DNA from: Chloroflexota bacterium
GTDB taxonomy: Bacteria > Chloroflexota > Limnocylindria > Limnocylindrales > CSP1-4
Length of the DNA stretch: 6,061 bases
Reading direction: 5' to 3'
NCBI GenBank assembly: GCA_017860675.1
Contig: JAGDMV010000115.1
Location: forward strand, 1 to 6,061
Shown here: piece after piece, positions 1 through 5,834 of the stretch
Layout: each line of letters opens with the position of its first letter
Numbering within the stretch: the stretch's first letter is position 1
Made by a program: the position numbers and the translations under genes
Notes under the pieces: model-generated
The model's input: only the letters and a program-made list of their open reading frames with translations
Told to the model about the DNA's origin: nothing
Database searches by the model: none

Positions 1-1
1 C

Positions 2-1132
2 ACCGCCCACTGGCTGGGGGCGATGGCCAACGGGCTGCCGGCCGACGTGGTCACCGCCACCTGCCTGGCGACCCGGGCCCCGGTCGTCGTCGCGCCGGCG
101 ATGGACGGAGAGATGTACGCTCACCCCGCCACCCAGGCGAACGTCGAGCGCCTGCGCTCGTTCGGCTACTGGATCGTCGACCCGATCAGCGGGCCGCTCG
201 CCTCGGGCCAGGTCGGTCCCGGCAGGCTGGCCGAGCTGGGCGAGATCGTCGATGCCGTGGTGGCCGCCGTGGGCGACGCCGCGGTCCGGGCAGCGGACCC
301 CGCCCAGCGTCCCCCGCTGCTGGCCACGATCCCGCATGAGGCCGACCTGGACGGGCGGCACGTCGTCGTCACCGCCGGGGGCACGGCCGAGCCCATCGAC
401 CCGGTCCGCTTCATCGGCAACCGCTCTTCGGGCAGGATGGGCGTCGCCGTCGCCGAGGCCGCCCGCGACCGGGGGGCCCGCGTCACCCTCGTGTGCGCGG
501 CCGTGAGCGTCGCCCTGCCCGAGGCCGTCAGCGTCGTCCGGGTCGAGACCGCGGCCGAGATGGGGGCCGCTCTCGACAGCCTCGTTGCCGCCCCGGGGGA
601 GCGGGCCGGCTTCGACGCCCTCGTCATGGCCGCCGCCGTGGCCGACTTCCGGCCGGCCGAGCCGGCCACGGCCAAGATCCGGCGCACGGATGCCGGTCTG
701 ACGCTCAGGCTCGTGCCGAACCCCGACATCCTTGCCGGGATCGCCGACCGGGCCGCACGGCTGGCGCCCCGACCGGTGCTGGTCGGCTTCGCCGCCGAGA
801 CCGGCTCGCTCGCCGGGGCCGGCGCCAAGCTCGCTGCAAAGGGCGTTGACCTGCTCGTGGCCAACGACGTGAGCGAGCCCGGCTCCGGCTTCGGCACCGA
901 CACCAACCAGGTGACGATACTGGCCGCCGACGGGAGCTCCGATGCCCTGCCGCTGCTGCCCAAGCGCGAGGTGGCCGACCGCGTCCTGGACCGGGTGGCG
1001 GCCGCGCTGGACGCGCGCGACGCCGCGGCGCAGACTGGCGCCGGGACCGGGCCGCGGCTGCCCGCCGGCGAGGCAGGGCTCGCCACCGACGCCCGGCCCG
1101 ACGATCCCGCCGAGGAGGAAGCCCGCCCGTGA
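2..1132 (+). CDS. coaBC: Bifunctional phosphopantothenoylcysteine decarboxylase / phosphopantothenate-cysteine ligase CoaBC, 5' end missing
   Basis: The frame is open to the left edge, so the first ~100 residues (N-terminal FMN-binding part with the catalytic His) lie outside; the ATG at 23 is internal. The family makes 4'-phosphopantothenoylcysteine from 4'-phosphopantothenate, cysteine and CTP (CoaB), then decarboxylates it with FMN (CoaC), in the cytosol on the route to CoA. The visible CoaC part has PAMDGEMY (nt 95-118) and a flap reading GPLASGQVGPGRL (about nt 191-229). A linker of about 25 residues follows, rich in Ala and Pro. The CoaB part starts near nt 350 with TAGGTAEPID, then GNRSSGRMG (N at 419-421), AAAVADFRP, AKIRR, NPDIL, VGFAAET and VANDV, all expected for the CTP/ligase domain. 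Oddities: Asp and Ser replace the E. coli Asn125 and Cys158 of CoaC, and about 40 Ala/Pro/Glu-rich residues follow the last conserved helix. It overlaps panB by 4 nt (GTGA). Identity is secure; the activity of the variant CoaC site is inferred. Confidence 0.95.
   Translation, partial: TAHWLGAMANGLPADVVTATCLATRAPVVVAPAMDGEMYAHPATQANVERLRSFGYWIVDPISGPLASGQVGPGRLAELGEIVDAVVAAVGDAAVRAADPAQRPPLLATIPHEADLDGRHVVVTAGGTAEPIDPVRFIGNRSSGRMGVAVAEAARDRGARVTLVCAAVSVALPEAVSVVRVETAAEMGAALDSLVAAPGERAGFDALVMAAAVADFRPAEPATAKIRRTDAGLTLRLVPNPDILAGIADRAARLAPRPVLVGFAAETGSLAGAGAKLAAKGVDLLVANDVSEPGSGFGTDTNQVTILAADGSSDALPLLPKREVADRVLDRVAAALDARDAAAQTGAGTGPRLPAGEAGLATDARPDDPAEEEARP
1112..1120 (+). promoter_or_regulatory. 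Ribosome binding site of panB inside the coaBC 3' end
   Basis: GAGGAGGAA lies within the last codons of coaBC. Its AGGAGG core (1113-1118) ends 10 nt before the GTG at 1129. This fixes the GTG, which overlaps the coaBC stop as GTGA, as the panB start. It also means panB has its own strong Shine-Dalgarno site as well as likely coupling to coaBC translation. Confidence 0.8.
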
Positions 1133-2046
1133 GTGCGCCGCCCGCCCAGGCCCGCCGCCTGACCGTCACCGACATCGCCCGGATGCATGCCGACGGCGAG
1201 CGCATCGCGATGGCGACCGCCTACGACTATCCCACCGCCAGCCTGCTCGACGAGGCCGGTCTGCCGATGATCCTGGTCGGCGACTCGCTTGGCCAGGTGA
1301 TGCTCGGGTACGAGAGCACCGTCCGCGTGACCATGGACGAGATGCTCCACCACACCAAGGCGGTGGTCCGGGGCGCCAGGCACGCGCTGATCGTCGGCGA
1401 CATGCCCTTCCTGTCCTACGCCTCGCCCGACGAGGCGCTCGCCAGCGCCGGCCGCTTCCTGCGCGAGGGCGGTGTCCAGGCAGTGAAGATCGAGGGCGGG
1501 GTCCGCAGCGCCCGGGTGATCGAGGCGCTCGTCCGGGCCGGCATCCCCGTCCAGGGTCACATCGGGCTGACGCCGCAGGCGATCAACGCCATCGGCAAGG
1601 TCCGGGTCATGGGCAAGAGCCGCGAGGCCGCCCGGGCCCTGCTGGCCGACGCCTTCGCCGTCCAGGAGGCCGGGGCCTTCTCGGTCGTCCTCGAGCTCGT
1701 GCCGGCCCAGCTGGCGGCGGCGATCACGGCACGGCTGCGGATCCCGACGATCGGAATCGGGGCAGGGCCGGACTGCTCGGGCCAGGTCCAGGTGATCACC
1801 GACGTCCTCGGCCTCGGCGACTTCACCCCCCGCCACGCCCGTCGCTACGCGTCGCTCCGCGAGACGATCCTGGAGGCCGCCCGGGCCTACAAGGCCGACG
1901 TGGAGGCCGGGGCCTTCCCGGGCGAGGCCGAGACGGTCCGCATGGACGACTCGGTCCTGGCCGAGGTCCTTGGACGATCGCCGCTCGATCGCGAGACCGT
2001 GGCGGACGAGTCCGGGGCCGGGATTCCGCTCGACCGCGACCTCTGA
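1129..2046 (+). CDS. panB: 3-methyl-2-oxobutanoate hydroxymethyltransferase (ketopantoate hydroxymethyltransferase) PanB
   Basis: PanB transfers a hydroxymethyl group from 5,10-methylene-THF to 2-oxoisovalerate, giving ketopantoate, the first committed step of pantothenate synthesis. It is a cytosolic TIM-barrel enzyme that uses Mg2+. Visible motifs in order: TAYDYPTA (residues 30-37), VGDSLG (50-55, D52 metal ligand), GDMPF (90-94, D91 metal ligand), KIEGG (120-124), QGHIGLTPQ (142-150), VLE with E189 matching the E. coli catalytic Glu181, IPTIGIGAG (205-213) and QVQVITDVLGLGD. At 305 aa it is longer than the E. coli enzyme (264 aa). The extra length is mainly a tail of about 35 residues after PGEAE (264-268), with acidic and polar residues and no motif I know. 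The GTG start is set by the GAGGAGGAA site and the GTGA overlap with coaBC. panC follows after 3 nt, so the three genes should be co-transcribed and translationally coupled. Confidence 0.97.
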   Translation: MSAPPAQARRLTVTDIARMHADGERIAMATAYDYPTASLLDEAGLPMILVGDSLGQVMLGYESTVRVTMDEMLHHTKAVVRGARHALIVGDMPFLSYASPDEALASAGRFLREGGVQAVKIEGGVRSARVIEALVRAGIPVQGHIGLTPQAINAIGKVRVMGKSREAARALLADAFAVQEAGAFSVVLELVPAQLAAAITARLRIPTIGIGAGPDCSGQVQVITDVLGLGDFTPRHARRYASLRETILEAARAYKADVEAGAFPGEAETVRMDDSVLAEVLGRSPLDRETVADESGAGIPLDRDL

Positions 2047-2049
2047 GCG

Positions 2050-2895
2050 GTGGAGGTCCTGCGCACCCGGGACGAGCTGCGCCAAGCCCTCGACCGCTCG
2101 CCACGGCCGGTCGGGCTGGTCCCGACGATGGGCTGGCTGCATGCCGGCCATCGCTCGCTCATCGCCCGGGCCCGCTCGGAGACGGCGACCGTCGTCGTCA
2201 CCATCTTCGTCAACCCGCGCCAGTTCGACGACCCGTCTGATCTCGACCGCTACCCGCGGAGCGAGGCCCACGACGTGGCGATCTGCGCCGCCGAGGGGGC
2301 CGACCTCATCTGGGCTCCGCCCGTGACCGAGGTCTACCCGCCCGGCTTCGACACGACGGTGGCCGTCGGGGCGATCGCGTCGCCGCTCGAGGGCGCCGCC
2401 CGGCCGGGCCACTTCGACGGGGTGGCGACGGTCGTGGCCGTGCTGTTCGGCCTGATTCGGGCCGAGCGCGCCTACTTCGGGTGCAAGGACTTCCAGCAGC
2501 TGCGCGTGATCGACCGGATGGCGCGCGACCTGGCGATCGGCACCGAGGTCGTCGGCTGCCCCACCGTTCGCGAACCCGATGGGCTGGCGATGAGCAGCCG
2601 CAACGTCCACCTCTCGGCCGGGGAGCGGGCGGCCGCGCCGGTCCTTCATCGCGCCCTGGTCGCCGGCCGGGACGCCTGGGCTGCAGGCGAGCGCGACGCC
2701 GACCGGCTGCGCCGCATCGTGGCCGAGATGCTCGCCGCCGAGCCGCTGGCCGAGCCGGAGTACGTCTCATGCGCGGACGCCCGGACGCTGGTCGAGCTCG
2801 AGGTCGTCGACCGCCCGGCCCTCCTGTCGCTGGCGGTCCGCTTCGGGCCGACGCGACTGATCGACAACGAGCTCCTCGACGGGTCCGAGGGCTGA
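2050..2895 (+). CDS. panC: Pantothenate synthetase (pantoate-beta-alanine ligase) PanC
   Basis: PanC activates pantoate with ATP as pantoyl-adenylate and joins it to beta-alanine to give pantothenate. It is a cytosolic member of the HIGH-motif nucleotidyltransferase superfamily. Visible motifs: PTMGWLHAGH (residues 25-34, with H31 and H34), FVNPRQF (53-59), DLDRYPR (64-70), EGAARPGHFDGV (114-125), YFGCKDFQQL (142-151), TVREPDGLAMSSRN (172-185) and TRLIDN near the C-terminus. At 281 aa the length is normal. The family usually has Glu or Gln where C145 stands, just before the Lys-Asp pair, and Tyr or Ala where F148 stands; I take these as tolerated variants. The GTG start is 3 nt after the panB TGA. 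No good Shine-Dalgarno sequence precedes it, so translation probably depends on ribosomes finishing panB. The GTG puts the first beta strand and the PTMG motif at the usual distance from the N-terminus. panD, needed for beta-alanine, is not nearby in the window. Confidence 0.97.
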   Translation: MEVLRTRDELRQALDRSPRPVGLVPTMGWLHAGHRSLIARARSETATVVVTIFVNPRQFDDPSDLDRYPRSEAHDVAICAAEGADLIWAPPVTEVYPPGFDTTVAVGAIASPLEGAARPGHFDGVATVVAVLFGLIRAERAYFGCKDFQQLRVIDRMARDLAIGTEVVGCPTVREPDGLAMSSRNVHLSAGERAAAPVLHRALVAGRDAWAAGERDADRLRRIVAEMLAAEPLAEPEYVSCADARTLVELEVVDRPALLSLAVRFGPTRLIDNELLDGSEG

Positions 2896-2907
2896 GCCGG
2901 TGACCTG

Positions 2908-2926
2908 CGCCGGCTGATCGCCGGCG
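2908..2926 (+). terminator. Hairpin 12 nt after panC, possible operon terminator
   Basis: A perfect 7-bp stem, CGCCGGC / GCCGGCG, closes a 5-nt TGATC loop. It begins 12 nt after the panC stop, where a terminator for the coaBC-panB-panC operon would be expected. No T-run follows (the next bases are GATCCGTC), so it is not a classic intrinsic terminator. High-GC bacteria often have such U-poor hairpins, but in DNA of this composition a 7-bp GC stem can also arise by chance. Confidence 0.4.
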
Positions 2927-3075
2927 GATCCGTCTGAACGAGCCCCAGGGTCGCGGCCCCGCACGCGGTGGGGCGGGCGGCCGTGGACCGCCGGCACCGG
3001 CGACGAAACCAACGCCCGGCCGGTCGCGTCCCGGGGGCTGCGAAGCGGGCCGCCAGCCTCGCCCGCGGTCGCGCC

Positions 3076-3080
3076 AGGAG
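3076..3080 (+). promoter_or_regulatory. Ribosome binding site that decides the DUF4349 gene start
   Basis: AGGAG ends 8 nt before the ATG at 3089, an ideal distance. The alternative in-frame GTG at 3080 shares its first base with this AGGAG and would have no site of its own. I therefore start the gene at 3089, three codons shorter than the longest frame. Confidence 0.75.
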
Positions 3081-3088
3081 TGCCCGAC

Positions 3089-4072
3089 ATGGACCCCCGA
3101 CCGAACCCGCGTCATCGTGCCGTCCACCTGCGCCACCTCGTGCTCCTGGCGGCGGCCTCGACCCTCCTGCTTGCCGCCTGCGGCGGCACCGCCACGCGGC
3201 TGGATGGCGTCGGCGGCCCGGTTCCAGCCCCGAGCGCCGCCGCCGCGTTCCGCGACTACGCGAACACCGAGGTGCCGGCCGCCGAGGGCGGCGGAGCGAC
3301 GGCGCCGGACGGCGACCTGCTGAAGGGAGATCGCCTGATCGTCCGGACGGGAACGCTCTCCATCCAGGTGACCGAGCTGGACGCCGCCTTGTCCGAGGTG
3401 GCCCGCGGCATCGAGGTGCTCGGCGGCTACGTCGCCGCGTCCGAGCGGTCCGGCCAGGACGAGACCGCGTCGGCCCGCATTACCTACCGGATCCCGGCCG
3501 CCCGCTGGGAGGACGCCCTCGTCGTGGCGCGGAAGGCCGGCGCGAAGGTCCTCGCCGAGCAGACGTCCAGCACCGAGGTCACCGACCAGGTCGTCGACCT
3601 CGGTGCCCGGCTGGTCAACCTCCGAGCGACCGAGACGGCCCTCCAGGAGATCATGCAACGGGCGACCAAGATCCCCGACATCCTCGAGGTCCAGGGCCAG
3701 CTCACCTCGGTCCGCGAGCAGATCGAGCGCCTCGAGGCCGAGAAGCTGCGCCTCGAGGGGCAGGCGGCCATGGCCACCCTGGCCGTCGAGTTCACCCTGC
3801 CGCCGCCGGTCGCGGTGACGACCGTCCAGCAGGGCTGGGACCCGGCCTCGGAGATCGACCGGGCGGCCGCGACCCTGGTGGAGATGGGCCAGGAAGCCGT
3901 CAACGTCGGGATCTGGCTGGTCGTGGTGTGGCTGCCGGTCCTGCTGATCGTCGGCCTGGTTGCCCTGGTTGGCTTCGCGGTCGTGCGGCTGGCTCGACGT
4001 CACGCCCGGACGTCGCCGCCGCCGAGCACCGGCGAGCCCGGGCCGGATCTGCCGGCGACGGCGGCGAGCTGA
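3089..4072 (+). CDS. DUF4349 domain-containing lipoprotein with coiled coil and C-terminal membrane helix
   Basis: The 327-aa product opens with a basic n-region (several Arg and His to residue 16), a hydrophobic stretch and the lipobox LAAC, so C31 is the likely lipidated first residue. A low-complexity Ala/Gly/Pro linker (32-78) follows. The DUF4349 domain spans about 80-300: RLIVRTGTLSIQV (82-94), VLGGYVAASERSG (110-122), ARITYRIPAARWEDAL, TSSTEVTDQVVDLGARLVNLRATE (159-182), then a coiled coil rich in Glu, Gln and Arg (about 183-225) and a beta segment LAVEFTLPPP (231-240). A strong membrane helix lies at about 273-299, then RLARRHAR and a short Pro-rich tail. The layout implies an extracytoplasmic domain held by a lipid at one end and a helix at the other, with the basic tail in the cytosol. 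The biochemical function of DUF4349 is unknown to me. It faces the ABC exporter convergently, so the two are not one operon. Confidence 0.88.
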   Translation: MDPRPNPRHRAVHLRHLVLLAAASTLLLAACGGTATRLDGVGGPVPAPSAAAAFRDYANTEVPAAEGGGATAPDGDLLKGDRLIVRTGTLSIQVTELDAALSEVARGIEVLGGYVAASERSGQDETASARITYRIPAARWEDALVVARKAGAKVLAEQTSSTEVTDQVVDLGARLVNLRATETALQEIMQRATKIPDILEVQGQLTSVREQIERLEAEKLRLEGQAAMATLAVEFTLPPPVAVTTVQQGWDPASEIDRAAATLVEMGQEAVNVGIWLVVVWLPVLLIVGLVALVGFAVVRLARRHARTSPPPSTGEPGPDLPATAAS

Positions 4073-4082
4073 GCTACAGCTC
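4066..4082. terminator. Palindrome covering both convergent stop codons, possible bidirectional terminator
   Basis: GAGCTG (4066-4071) and CAGCTC (4077-4082) form a perfect 6-bp inverted repeat with a 5-nt AGCTA loop. The TGA of the lipoprotein gene (4070-4072) and the TAG of the permease gene (minus strand, 4076-4074) both fall inside it. It is symmetrical, so the same hairpin would form in RNA from either strand. No T-run flanks it on either side. The role in termination is inferred from position only. Confidence 0.35.
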
Positions 4083-4838
4083 CTGGCGCCGGAAGGCGAC
4101 CCCGGCAAGGACGAGAGCGACCAGGGCCGCACCGGCGTTCAGCAGCACCGGGCCGGCCAGGTCGAAGGCGGGGGCGCGGCCGAGAGCCAGCTCCTGGGCA
4201 GCGCCCCAGAGGCCTGGCGGCATGTACGGCGCGAGCGCCGGAAACGCGCCAAGGATCCCCGACCCGAGGACCACAGCCAGCCCGACTCCCCCGGCGACGA
4301 TGGCCGAAGGTGCCACGGTGCTGGCCAGGAACGTGACCGCCCCGCAGACCGCGAGCGACAGCCAGAGCAGCAATGCCGAGGCCACGACGCCGACCAGGGG
4401 CAGCGGCTCGAACAGCACGGCCGTGTACGCGGCCGCCAGGCCATAGGCGAGGGCGACGCCGGCGGCCAGCAGCAGACCCACAGCCAGGGCCTTGGCTCCC
4501 AGGAACGCCGGTCGGGTGGCCGGCTTGGTCAGGATCATGGCCGCGGTCCCGCGCTCCTTCTCGGTCACGACCGCGCCCATCGTCAGCAGGACGGCGATGA
4601 ACGCCCCCATCTGGCCCGCGTTCTTGATGAGCTGGGCCACGGCATCGGCGGCCGTCGGCGTCGGGAAGACGATCTCGATCTGGCCGCCGCCGAGGGCCGC
4701 CAGCAGCTCGTTGATGTACAGCGCGGTGAGCGGCGAGACGATGCCGATGACGGCGAACACGGCCAGGACGACAAGCAGGCGATAGGTTCGCCACTGCTCG
4801 AGCAGCTCCCGCCGGAGCAGCACCCCGAGACCGCTCAT
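4074..4838 (-). CDS. ABC-2 type transporter permease
   Basis: The 254-aa protein is the membrane half of an ABC exporter whose ATPase is encoded directly upstream. About six hydrophobic segments are visible: 20-42, 77-91, 117-143, 148-175, 178-200 and 231-249. Between the second and third lies TEKERGTAAMILTKPATRP (92-110), the cytosolic coupling stretch typical of ABC-2 permeases. The stretch FPTPTAADAVAQLIKNAGQMG (58-78), before the second segment, resembles permeases in the NosY/ABC2_membrane_3 group as I remember them. The first residues (MSGLGVLLRRELLEQWRTYR) are the usual amphipathic lead-in before helix one. The start is the ATG at 4838, overlapping the ATPase stop as ATGA; there is no clear Shine-Dalgarno sequence, so translation is probably coupled. 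The gene ends one base from the convergent lipoprotein gene. Substrate unknown: possibilities include a drug, peptide or lipid exporter. Confidence 0.92.
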   Translation of the reverse strand: MSGLGVLLRRELLEQWRTYRLLVVLAVFAVIGIVSPLTALYINELLAALGGGQIEIVFPTPTAADAVAQLIKNAGQMGAFIAVLLTMGAVVTEKERGTAAMILTKPATRPAFLGAKALAVGLLLAAGVALAYGLAAAYTAVLFEPLPLVGVVASALLLWLSLAVCGAVTFLASTVAPSAIVAGGVGLAVVLGSGILGAFPALAPYMPPGLWGAAQELALGRAPAFDLAGPVLLNAGAALVALVLAGVAFRRQEL

Positions 4839-5806
4839 GGCGCCGCGTCCGGGGGCACGGCAGTGGGTGGCTCCTCGGCGCCGACGAGCCGCAGGAAGAC
4901 GTCTTCCAGGCTCGGCCGCACCCGCTCGAACCGGGCGAGCACCACGCCGGCGGCCGCAACCAGCGGCAGGATCTCGCCCGCGGCACGCGACGTGTCCGCA
5001 GTCACCACCCGGATCAGCCCGTGCCCGGTCTGTACCTCCCTGGCCCACGGTGCGGATCGCAGGCGCTCGACGAGCAGGCGCACCGGCTCCGCCTGTCCCG
5101 GCTCCGGGTCCAACTCCAGGACCGGCGCGGCATGTAGCTCCAGCAGGTCGTCAATCCGCGACTCGGTAACCAGCCGGCCGTGGTCAAGGATCGCCACCCG
5201 GTCGCAGACCCGCTCGACGTCGGACAGGATGTGGGTGGAGAGGAGGACCGTGGCCACGCCCCGCAGGCGCTCGACGATGTCGAGGACGTCGCGCCTACCC
5301 TCGGGGTCGAGCGAGCTGACCGGCTCGTCGAGGAACAGGACGGACGGACGGTTGAGCATCGCCTGGCCGATCCCCAGCCGCTGGCGCATGCCGCCCGAGT
5401 AGCCGCCGATGCGACGCCGGGCGGCACCCTCCAGCCCGATCAGCTCCAGGACCTCGCCCACCCGTAGGCGGAGCTCCGCCCCGGCGAGGCCGTGGAGCCG
5501 GCCGACCAGCTCGAGCAGGTCGCGGCCGGTCATCCAGCGGTAGAAGCGCGGGTCCTGGTCGAGATAGCCGATCCGCGCCGCCAGCGCCCGCCCGCCCATC
5601 GTGGCGTCGAGGCCGGCGACCGTGGCCGACCCAGACGTCGGCCGGGCGAGCCCGACCAGCAGCCGGACGGTGGTCGTCTTGCCGGCCCCGTTCGGGCCCA
5701 GGAACCCGAAGACCTCGCCCTCGTGCACGTCGAGCGAGACGTCGAGGATCCCCCGCCGGCGCCCGTAGTAGCGGGTGAGGCCGCGCAGCTCGATCGCCGT
5801 GGCCAT
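4835..5806 (-). CDS. ABC transporter ATP-binding protein (ABC-2 exporter type, CcmA/DrrA-like)
   Basis: The 323-aa protein supplies ATP-driven power to the permease encoded after it; two copies would pair at the cytosolic membrane face. All nucleotide-binding motifs are intact: Walker A GPNGAGKTT (37-45), Q-loop Q84, signature YSGGMRQR (136-143), Walker B VLFLDEP (156-162) with E161 catalytic, D-loop SSLD (164-167) and switch H192 in LSTHILSDVERVCD. After the ATPase domain (to about 225) comes a C-terminal domain of some 85 residues ending in PSLEDVFLRLVG (298-309), the usual DUF4162-type ending of these exporters, then a Pro/Ala tail. The start is the ATG at 5806, preceded by GGAGGT with a 5-nt gap; the reading frame runs open further upstream to 5998, but that part is a Gly/Arg/Pro jumble without family similarity. 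Its stop overlaps the permease ATG. DrrA, BcrA and NatA-type exporters are all possible relatives, so no gene symbol is given. Confidence 0.95.
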   Translation of the reverse strand: MATAIELRGLTRYYGRRRGILDVSLDVHEGEVFGFLGPNGAGKTTTVRLLVGLARPTSGSATVAGLDATMGGRALAARIGYLDQDPRFYRWMTGRDLLELVGRLHGLAGAELRLRVGEVLELIGLEGAARRRIGGYSGGMRQRLGIGQAMLNRPSVLFLDEPVSSLDPEGRRDVLDIVERLRGVATVLLSTHILSDVERVCDRVAILDHGRLVTESRIDDLLELHAAPVLELDPEPGQAEPVRLLVERLRSAPWAREVQTGHGLIRVVTADTSRAAGEILPLVAAAGVVLARFERVRPSLEDVFLRLVGAEEPPTAVPPDAAP

Positions 5807-5811
5807 GGCGC

Positions 5812-5817
5812 ACCTCC
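5812..5817 (-). promoter_or_regulatory. Ribosome binding site of the ABC ATPase gene
   Basis: The minus strand reads GGAGGT, then 5 nt, then the ATG at 5806. It decides against the longer open frame reaching back to 5998, which would place the start 192 nt further upstream. Confidence 0.8.
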
Positions 5818-5834
5818 GGGTACGGGCGGGCCGC

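Larger units (their letters stand above)
2896..3088. other. Spacer between the CoA operon and the DUF4349 gene
   Basis: This 193-nt stretch has no open frame that looks like a gene. Besides the hairpin at 2908-2926 it holds a second one at 2956-2974: GCCCCGC pairs with GTGGGGC, seven pairs including one G-U, around a 5-nt loop. A weaker 5-bp stem sits at 2976-2992. The promoter of the lipoprotein gene should lie here, but I see no convincing -35/-10 pair. The stretch is slightly richer in A near 3003-3012 (GACGAAACCA), which is the only break in the GC run. Confidence 0.5.

Noticed and set aside
166..2649. An 827-codon open frame on the minus strand opposite coaBC, panB and panC
   Set aside because: It is antisense to three securely identified genes. 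The product is a low-complexity mix of Arg, Gly, Asp and Ala without any family motif. In DNA this rich in GC, stop codons are rare in antisense frames, so long empty frames are expected.
2900..2917. A tiny frame (GTG with five codons) directly after panC, as a leader peptide
   Set aside because: It is only five codons long with no ribosome binding site, and it runs into the hairpin at 2908-2926. There is nothing like a run of regulatory codons.
3080..3088. GTG at 3080 as the start of the DUF4349 gene
   Set aside because: It shares a base with the AGGAG site that is ideally spaced for the ATG at 3089, and has no ribosome binding site of its own.
2306..4132. A 608-codon minus-strand frame opposite panC and the DUF4349 gene
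   Set aside because: Same reasoning: it is antisense to clear genes, is composed of Arg/Gly/Pro/Ala-rich sequence, and has no ribosome binding site or domain.
4839..5048. A 70-residue N-terminal extension of the permease frame starting at 5048
   Set aside because: It overlaps the ATPase coding sequence in another frame and is Arg/Gly-rich. The ATG at 4838 gives the usual permease N-terminus and the common ATGA overlap.
3960..5402. A 480-codon + strand frame opposite the ABC exporter genes
   Set aside because: It mirrors the permease and ATPase coding sequences. Its Gln/Arg/Gly-rich product has no motif, while the minus strand carries intact Walker A, signature and Walker B motifs.
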